Positions 6,088-11,016 of a stretch of DNA of 11,016 nt are shown here, piece after piece. How positions within the stretch are numbered: position 1 is the first letter of the stretch; every line of letters starts with the position of its first letter. Source of the stretch: Rhodobacter sp. (lineage in GTDB: Bacteria > Pseudomonadota > Alphaproteobacteria > Rhodobacterales > Rhodobacteraceae). The stretch lies in contig DPZQ01000183.1 of the NCBI GenBank assembly GCA_003536295.1, positions 1-11,016 of the forward strand, given 5' to 3'. The notes under the pieces are model-generated. The model was given only the letters and a program-made list of their open reading frames with translations, was not told the origin of the DNA and did no database searches. The position numbers and the translations under genes are program-made.

Positions 6088-7239
6088 ATGCCCCCAAAAC
6101 GTCCCCTTTTTGAAGAGATTTCAGCCCCAACAGCGCCAAGCCCAAAATATGAAAAAGCAATAAGTGGCGAGCAAAATAACCTGCATCAAGCCGCGAGAAT
6201 TTGGCTTGCGATGATCTTTTTTTTGGTGGTGGCTATGGTGTTTGTTGGCGGGCTCACACGTTTGACAGATTCGGGCCTGTCCATCACCGAGTGGCGCCCC
6301 GTCACTGGGGCATTGCCGCCCTTAAGTGACGCGCATTGGGCGCAAGAGTTTGCCAAATACCAAGCCAGCCCCGAATATCAATTGCAAAATACGGGTATGG
6401 ATATGGCGTCCTTTCAAACAATCTATTGGTGGGAATGGGGGCACCGTCAATTGGGCCGCGTTGTGGGCTTGGTTTGGGCTATTGGATTTTTGGCCCTTTG
6501 GCTTGCAGGGCGGGTTCCCCCCAATTGGGCTGGGCGTTTTTGGTTTTTAGGGGCTTTAGGGGCTACGCAAGGCGTGATTGGTTGGTGGATGGTCTCATCC
6601 GGGCTTAAAGGCGCTATGGTGGATGTGGCTTCTTATCGTTTGGCCACGCATCTGGGTATGGCCTTTGTGATTTTGGGCTTTTCTACATGGTTTATTTTGC
6701 AGCTGTCACGGCCCGCAGCAGCGCTTCTGGTGGCGCGGCGCACCCGTGAGGGAAAGCTTTACGGTTTGAGCACGGGTTTGACGCATTTGGCTTTGTTGCA
6801 AGTGTTGCTTGGGGCCTTGGTGGCTGGGATCGATGCGGGACGTGGCTTTCCCACTTGGCCTTTGATGAATGGGCAGTTTTTCCCGGCCGACGCCTTTTAT
6901 GTGGCCGGCCGTCCACTTTGGGCCGCTTTTTTTGAAAATGCGGGCTTGGTACAATTTATTCACCGCTTGTCTGGCTACTTTCTATTGGTTTTTGCATTTT
7001 TCGTTTGGTTAACCGCCCGTCGCTCGCCCCATCTGGCAACGAGGCGCGCTTTTGGTGCGATGATCGCCATGGTTTTTGTACAAATGACCCTGGGAATTTA
7101 CACGGCACTTTTGGCTGCGGGCGTGCATATTGCGCTGACCCATCAGGTGGGAGCAGTAGTGCTTTGGGTGGTGATTTTGCGCGCCCGCCATTTGGCGCTT
7201 TATCCGCTTGCAGGTTCGATTAGAAAGGGAACGGCATGA
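6088..7239 (+). CDS. ctaA: Heme A synthase (COX15/CtaA family)
   Basis: Oxidises the C8 methyl group of heme O to the formyl group of heme A, needed by aa3-type cytochrome c oxidases. The integral inner-membrane protein has 383 residues and about eight hydrophobic spans beginning near residue 38. All four conserved heme-ligand histidines of the family are visible: His119 in WWEWGHRQLGR, His188 in ATHLGM, His292 in QFIHRLSGY and His352 in ALTHQVGAV. The GGLTRLTDSGLSITEWRPVTG stretch (54-74) is the family hallmark. An N-terminal soluble tail of about 37 residues with PFAM-typical LFEEISAPTAP is normal for alphaproteobacterial members. The ribosome binding site before ATG 6088 is weak (GAAAG). 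No cox genes are next to it in this window. The stop overlaps the start of the M32 peptidase gene (ATGA). Confidence 0.95.
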   Translation: MPPKRPLFEEISAPTAPSPKYEKAISGEQNNLHQAARIWLAMIFFLVVAMVFVGGLTRLTDSGLSITEWRPVTGALPPLSDAHWAQEFAKYQASPEYQLQNTGMDMASFQTIYWWEWGHRQLGRVVGLVWAIGFLALWLAGRVPPNWAGRFWFLGALGATQGVIGWWMVSSGLKGAMVDVASYRLATHLGMAFVILGFSTWFILQLSRPAAALLVARRTREGKLYGLSTGLTHLALLQVLLGALVAGIDAGRGFPTWPLMNGQFFPADAFYVAGRPLWAAFFENAGLVQFIHRLSGYFLLVFAFFVWLTARRSPHLATRRAFGAMIAMVFVQMTLGIYTALLAAGVHIALTHQVGAVVLWVVILRARHLALYPLAGSIRKGTA

Positions 7240-8708
7240 GCGCCTATGATCAATTAATGGCCTTTCAGCGCGAAACTGAGGCTTTGGGTGAGGTTGCTGG
7301 CCGTTTGGGTTGGGATCAAGAAACCATGATGCCAAAGGCTGCCGCCGATCAGCGCAGCGAAGAAATTTCGGCCCTTGAAGGCGTGTTGCACGCGCGGCGC
7401 ACCGATCCGCGCCTAAGCGATTGGTTGGCCGCAGCCAGCCCCAAAGATGACATTGAAAAGGCCCAGCTTTTTCATATTAAACGGAGCTTTGATCGCGCAA
7501 GCCTGATCCCAGCCGATCTGGCACAGGCTTTGGCGCGGGTGACCTCGGTTGCGCAAGGACAATGGGCGCGTGCTCGCGCCGATAATGATGTGGCCGCATT
7601 CCTACCTGTTTTGGCCGAAGTCATCGGCCTGCGCCAGCAAGAGGCCGCGGCCCTGGCTAAGGGCGGTGATCTTTATGATGCCTTGATCGATGATTATGAG
7701 CCTGACGCGTCAAGCGCGTCACTTGGAGCGATGTTTGATGCGATGCGTCCACGCCTTGTGGCGCTCCGTACTGCGATCTTGGCGGCCAAACATCAACCTG
7801 TAGCCCTGTCTGGGTCGTTCTCATCGCAAGGGCAAATGGCCATCGCCCATAAATTGGCCAGTGCCTTTGGCTATGATTGGAGCAAAGGTAGGCTTGATCT
7901 TGCTGTGCACCCTTTCTCGTCTGGTTCGGGGGCGGATGTGCGCATCACTACACGGGTTGATGAAGCTGATCCGTTTAATTGCTTTTACTCAACGATACAT
8001 GAAGTGGGCCACGCCTGTTATGAGCAAAATATAAGCCCCGCCTTCGCGCTGACCCCACTTGGGCAGGGCGTATCGATGGGGGTGCATGAAAGTCAAAGCC
8101 GCATTTATGAGAATCAGCTTGGCCGCTCTCGTGCGTTTACTGGATGGCTTTTTGAGCAGATGACCGAGCATTTCGGTGATTTTGGCATGGCCGACGCCGA
8201 CGCTTTTTATGGGGCGGTTAATAGAGTCAAACAGGGCTACATCCGCACCGAAGCAGATGAGGTGCAATATAATCTGCATGTCATGCTCCGCTTTGACCTT
8301 GAGCGCGCGTTGATCAAGGGCGATCTGGCGGTCACTGATCTTGAAGCCGCGTGGAACGACCGATTTTTTGCCGATTTTGGCTTTGCGATTGACCTTCCCG
8401 CGCAAGGGATGTTGCAAGATGTGCATTGGTCGGCGGGCCTTTTTGGCTATTTTCCAACCTATAGTTTGGGCAATCTTTACGCTGGCTGCCTTTACGGGGC
8501 ACTTAGCAAGGAGGTGCCCGACCTTGAATCCAGCTTGGCAAAAGGCCATACAGCGCCCGCAACCGAATGGTTGCACACCAATATCCAGCGCCATGGCAAG
8601 ACGCATAATCCAAATGTGCTGATCAGCAAAGCCTGCGCAGTTAGCCCATGCCCCGAGCCACTTCTCACCTATCTCGAAAGCAAATTTGGCGCGATATATC
8701 GGCTTTGA
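7236..8708 (+). CDS. M32 family metallocarboxypeptidase (Taq type)
   Basis: Cytoplasmic metal-dependent carboxypeptidase that removes C-terminal residues from peptides, probably in peptide recycling. The 490-residue length matches the family. Its signature elements are all present: HPF (225-227), DVRITT (234-239), the HEVGH metal site (255-259, His255 and His259 as ligands, Glu256 as catalytic base), HESQSR (284-289, Glu285 as probable third ligand) and IRTEADE (336-342). No signal peptide is seen. The start is ATG 7236, overlapping the ctaA stop (ATGA), so it is probably translated by coupling to ctaA; no function linking it to heme A is known to me. The downstream MFS gene starts 11 bases after the stop. 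Confidence 0.94.
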   Translation: MSAYDQLMAFQRETEALGEVAGRLGWDQETMMPKAAADQRSEEISALEGVLHARRTDPRLSDWLAAASPKDDIEKAQLFHIKRSFDRASLIPADLAQALARVTSVAQGQWARARADNDVAAFLPVLAEVIGLRQQEAAALAKGGDLYDALIDDYEPDASSASLGAMFDAMRPRLVALRTAILAAKHQPVALSGSFSSQGQMAIAHKLASAFGYDWSKGRLDLAVHPFSSGSGADVRITTRVDEADPFNCFYSTIHEVGHACYEQNISPAFALTPLGQGVSMGVHESQSRIYENQLGRSRAFTGWLFEQMTEHFGDFGMADADAFYGAVNRVKQGYIRTEADEVQYNLHVMLRFDLERALIKGDLAVTDLEAAWNDRFFADFGFAIDLPAQGMLQDVHWSAGLFGYFPTYSLGNLYAGCLYGALSKEVPDLESSLAKGHTAPATEWLHTNIQRHGKTHNPNVLISKACAVSPCPEPLLTYLESKFGAIYRL

Positions 8709-8719
8709 GAGATCACAAA

Positions 8720-9889
8720 GTGCCAGGTCACGGGGGGGTAATATGGCTTTTGGCCATCGCGCAGCTTTTGTCTTATGCCTGCTTCTTTTATGTTTTTGCC
8801 GCCTTGCTGGTGGCTTGGCAAGAAGATTTGGCATGGGGTACTAGCCTATTTGCTGCGGGGCCGACACTGTCGATCTTGGTCGCGGCGGGGGCCTCGATCT
8901 TTGTGGGGCGGGGCATTGATCTGGGCCATAGCGGTCGCTTGATGCCGATCGGCGCGCTTATCGGAGGGTTTTCGCTGCTGTTGTTGGCGTCGATGACCGC
9001 GCCTTGGGCTTATTTCGTGGCCTTTGCAGGACTTGGCTTAGCAATGAGCGCCTGCACCTATGAGGCGGGCTTTGCGGTGGCCATTCGCTATTTCGATCAG
9101 GGCGCGCGCCGTGCTATTACCAAAATCACTTTGGTGGCTGGGCTTGCCTCGACCCTGTCATTTCCGGCGGGCGCAGCCCTGAGCCATGCTTATGGCTGGC
9201 GCACGGCCGTGGTGTTGGCAGCCCTGATAGCGCTTTTTGTGATTGCTCCGCTTTATCTATGGGTTGTACGCCTTTTACCACTAACCTCACCGCGCCAAAG
9301 CCAATCTCCCAAAGCGGCTTGGCAAACCTTGCGTGATAGGCGGTTTTGGCATTTGGCGGCGCTCTTTTCTTTGATTAATCTTAATCATTGGATGTTGATT
9401 GGCTTTTTGCTGGTTGTTCTTGATGATTTTGGGCTAGTTCCAGCGCTGGCCGTTTTGGCGGCCACCACCATTGGGCCTGCCCAAGTGGCCGGCCGCGCGG
9501 TTTTGATGCGGTTTGAAACAGGCGTGAACACCGCACGCGCGATGATATTTACTTTAGCCTATGGCTTTATTGGGCTAATTTTTTTGGCCCTATCCCCCGC
9601 CTTTCCCTACAGCGCAATTGGATTTGCGGTCATGCAGGGTGCCTCAATGGGGGTTGTAACTATCTTGCGCCCCACTTTGGTGGCCGAAACCTTAGGGCGC
9701 GACAATTACGGGGCCATTGCGGGGCTATTGTCGGTGCCCACGCAAATTGCGTCGGCGCTGTCGACGCTTTGTGGCGCTTTTGTTTTTCACCTGTGGGGCG
9801 GGGTAGGGGTGCTTGCACTTAGTGCAGTAATAGTGATGATCTCCCTTGGGCTTGCCAGCGCTGGCTATCGCCGCAGCCTGTCCCTGTAG
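8720..9889 (+). CDS. Major facilitator superfamily transporter, substrate unknown
   Basis: An inner-membrane protein of 389 residues with about 12 hydrophobic segments and a short cytoplasmic loop near the middle (about residues 185-205), the usual 6+6 MFS layout. The loop between segments 2 and 3 has GRGIDLGHSGRL (63-74), a variant of MFS motif A. The substrate cannot be read from the sequence. I chose GTG 8720, eleven bases after the upstream stop, with GAGAGA at 8707-8712 as a ribosome binding site; it places the first membrane segment at about residue 7. An ATG at 8648 in the same frame would add 24 polar residues encoded within the M32 gene and is less likely. It is probably co-transcribed with the peptidase upstream and the thioesterase downstream. 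Confidence 0.85.
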   Translation: MPGHGGVIWLLAIAQLLSYACFFYVFAALLVAWQEDLAWGTSLFAAGPTLSILVAAGASIFVGRGIDLGHSGRLMPIGALIGGFSLLLLASMTAPWAYFVAFAGLGLAMSACTYEAGFAVAIRYFDQGARRAITKITLVAGLASTLSFPAGAALSHAYGWRTAVVLAALIALFVIAPLYLWVVRLLPLTSPRQSQSPKAAWQTLRDRRFWHLAALFSLINLNHWMLIGFLLVVLDDFGLVPALAVLAATTIGPAQVAGRAVLMRFETGVNTARAMIFTLAYGFIGLIFLALSPAFPYSAIGFAVMQGASMGVVTILRPTLVAETLGRDNYGAIAGLLSVPTQIASALSTLCGAFVFHLWGGVGVLALSAVIVMISLGLASAGYRRSLSL

Positions 9890-9916
9890 TGTAACCTTCT
9901 TAACCCTGAGGCGTTA

Positions 9917-10339
9917 ATGACCCCTATACTCACCGCCCATGACCTCAACGCCTTTTTAGAGGCCGAAATCCACAATCTGGCCGCAAGCATCCGTGTGCTT
10001 GAGTTGCAAGACGATTGGCTTTTGGCGCGCATGTCAGTGTCGGGGTCGCACTTGCGCCCAGGGGGCACAATTTCAGGCCCTGCGCTATTCACTTTGGCCG
10101 ATGTGGCGATGTATTTGGGTATATTAGCGCATATTGGCATCGTGCCTTTGGCGGTGACGACCAGTGCTTCAATTGATTTTATGCGTAAACCCGCAGGAGG
10201 CGTTGATTTGTTGGCGCGCACCCGTTTGTTGAAACTTGGAAAAAACCTTGCAGTTGGAGATGTGGTCATATCATCAAAGGGAAGTGACCTGCCCGTGGCA
10301 CGAGCTAGTCTGACCTATGCTCTGCCGCAGAAGCCATAG
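9917..10339 (+). CDS. PaaI-family hotdog thioesterase
   Basis: A 140-residue single-domain hotdog protein of the PaaI/YbgC-like acyl-CoA thioesterase group, expected to hydrolyse acyl- or aryl-CoA thioesters in the cytoplasm. The diagnostic part is HLRPGGTISGPALFTLADVAM (residues 45-65) on the long hotdog helix, with Asp62 at the position of the catalytic acidic residue in PaaI. It continues with the strand segment TTSASIDFMRKPAGG, as in the family. GAGG in TGAGGCG (about 9907-9913) precedes ATG 9917 closely and serves as ribosome binding site. It follows the MFS gene by 27 bases on the same strand, so an operon is likely. Its end lies 2 bases from the end of the convergent bactofilin gene. 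The true substrate is unknown. Confidence 0.86.
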   Translation: MTPILTAHDLNAFLEAEIHNLAASIRVLELQDDWLLARMSVSGSHLRPGGTISGPALFTLADVAMYLGILAHIGIVPLAVTTSASIDFMRKPAGGVDLLARTRLLKLGKNLAVGDVVISSKGSDLPVARASLTYALPQKP

Positions 10340-10341
10340 TC

Positions 10342-10734
10342 TTAGGACTTAGTGGCCTTCGGGGCGGCTAAGGTTTTTGGCTTTGAGAAGTTACCGTCAA
10401 GCTGTGCGCCCGCTTCAATACGCAAATCGGCATATTCCGTGTCGGCCTGTACTACGGCGCTAGAGCGCAGCGTCAATGACACGCAAGTGATTTTACCATC
10501 AACGGTGCCGATGATTTCAATTGATTCGGCTTTCAGATTGCCTTTGATTACACCAGTCTTAGTAACAGTGATTTTTTCGGCGTTAACCTTACCTTCTAAA
10601 AAACCATGAACTTCGACATGGCCCTTGCTGATCAAGTCACCCTTGATTTTGATATCCTGAGATAAAACAGACCGTTGCACTGGTGCATTTTCTTCATCCA
10701 TCCCTGCGCCTTGAGGCTTTTCATAATCTTGCAT
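10342..10734 (-). CDS. Bactofilin family cytoskeletal protein
   Basis: A small polymer-forming protein (130 residues). Bactofilins assemble without nucleotide into filaments at the membrane and guide wall synthesis, stalk formation or polar positioning. The core from about residue 22 to 115 shows the repeating short strands of the right-handed beta-helix: SVLSQDIKIKGDL, GHVEVHGFLEGKV, GVIKGNLKAE, SIEIIGTVDGKI, AVVQADTEYADLRIEAG and QLDGNF. The flanking tails are short and charged, as usual. ATG 10734 is chosen with AGGTAAG upstream. An internal ATG at 10701 (residue 12), preceded by AAGGCGCAGGG, is a real alternative that keeps the whole core. Bactofilin genes often sit next to an M23 peptidase gene; none is visible within 282 bp upstream. 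Confidence 0.91.
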   Translation of the reverse strand: MQDYEKPQGAGMDEENAPVQRSVLSQDIKIKGDLISKGHVEVHGFLEGKVNAEKITVTKTGVIKGNLKAESIEIIGTVDGKITCVSLTLRSSAVVQADTEYADLRIEAGAQLDGNFSKPKTLAAPKATKS

Positions 10735-11016
10735 ATGTGATTCTTACCTATTTTTGTTGACCCTTGCCCCCTAATAGGGACCGAACCGGCCAGGTAGGTC
10801 AAGTCGCCGTGGCTTTTAGGGGTTATTTTGCGCTAGGCTTTTAGCCGTATTTGCGCTTCGCGCGAATATCGGAACCTTCTTAAAAACCATAGTCGTGCGC
10901 TGGGGTGGGGGCGAATTAGCGCCGCCACTTGAAAGAGGGGCTCATCCACAGACCTCACCAAAAACTGTACTCAAAAACAACCTTTCTAAGGGTAATTCGT
11001 TTATTTTCGAAAAAAG
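10735..11016. other. 282-bp region upstream of bactofilin, no gene recognised
   Basis: No credible coding sequence is seen. The minus strand has only short open stretches at the right edge (one runs from 11016 to a TGA at 10942-10944, about 24 codons), too short to tell from chance or from the tail of a gene outside. It must contain the bactofilin promoter; TTGACC (minus strand, 10797-10802) is a possible -35, but the nearest -10-like TATTAG (10771-10776) is 20 bases away, too far. CCCTAATAGGG is a small palindrome over the same spot. TCATCCACA at 10942-10950 differs by one base from a DnaA box but is alone. The last 60 bases are AT-rich. Confidence 0.5.

Noticed and set aside
7989..8834. Long minus-strand open frame (281 codons)
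   Set aside because: It is a shadow of the M32 gene and the MFS start; its translation is rich in basic residues with no recognisable domain, while the plus-strand frame has all the M32 motifs.
10942..10950. Replication origin marked by a DnaA box
   Set aside because: There is a single site with one mismatch, and no cluster or origin-type neighbours in view.

Overview
This window looks like chromosomal DNA from a marine alphaproteobacterium of the Rhodobacterales (Roseobacter group). That assignment rests on recognised protein families and remembered neighbourhoods, not on a database search. Base composition looks moderate in GC for that group, and GC-rich and AT-ending codons are mixed in every gene. 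This would fit a lower-GC pelagic lineage. Nothing suggests a mobile element, prophage, CRISPR array or RNA gene. It is a dense housekeeping region.

Layout from left to right. (1) Proline synthesis: the 3' part of proB, then proA. (2) On the minus strand, facing proA, lies a broken copy of chpT, the histidine phosphotransferase of the CckA-ChpT-CtrA phosphorelay. Its start codon and ribosome binding site are intact, but the frame is shifted by one base near 2228-2240 and a TAA interrupts it at 2082-2084. (3) Diverging from it is a 57-residue DUF3553 protein. (4) An olsB-olsA pair makes a phosphorus-free aminolipid (ornithine or glutamine lipid). (5) A divergent thiamine-phosphate-synthase-like gene meets olsA tail to tail, with overlapping stop codons. 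(6) A TrmJ-type tRNA methyltransferase. (7) Heme A synthase (ctaA), translationally coupled to an M32 metallocarboxypeptidase, followed by an MFS transporter and a PaaI-type hotdog thioesterase. (8) On the minus strand, a bactofilin converges on the thioesterase gene, and its 282-bp upstream region runs to the window edge.

Most genes are intact and ordinary. The main point of interest is the decayed chpT. The two reading-frame lesions are independent, and conserved residues around the phospho-accepting histidine are also changed. If real, this predicts that the organism has lost or rewired the ChpT-dependent phosphorelay that controls CtrA (motility, gene transfer agent and cell-cycle functions in this group). 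No clear new multi-gene system is visible. Weaker leads are the divergent ThiE-like protein, the evenly spaced TTGCAAT repeats before olsB, and the DUF3553 gene kept beside a dead chpT.
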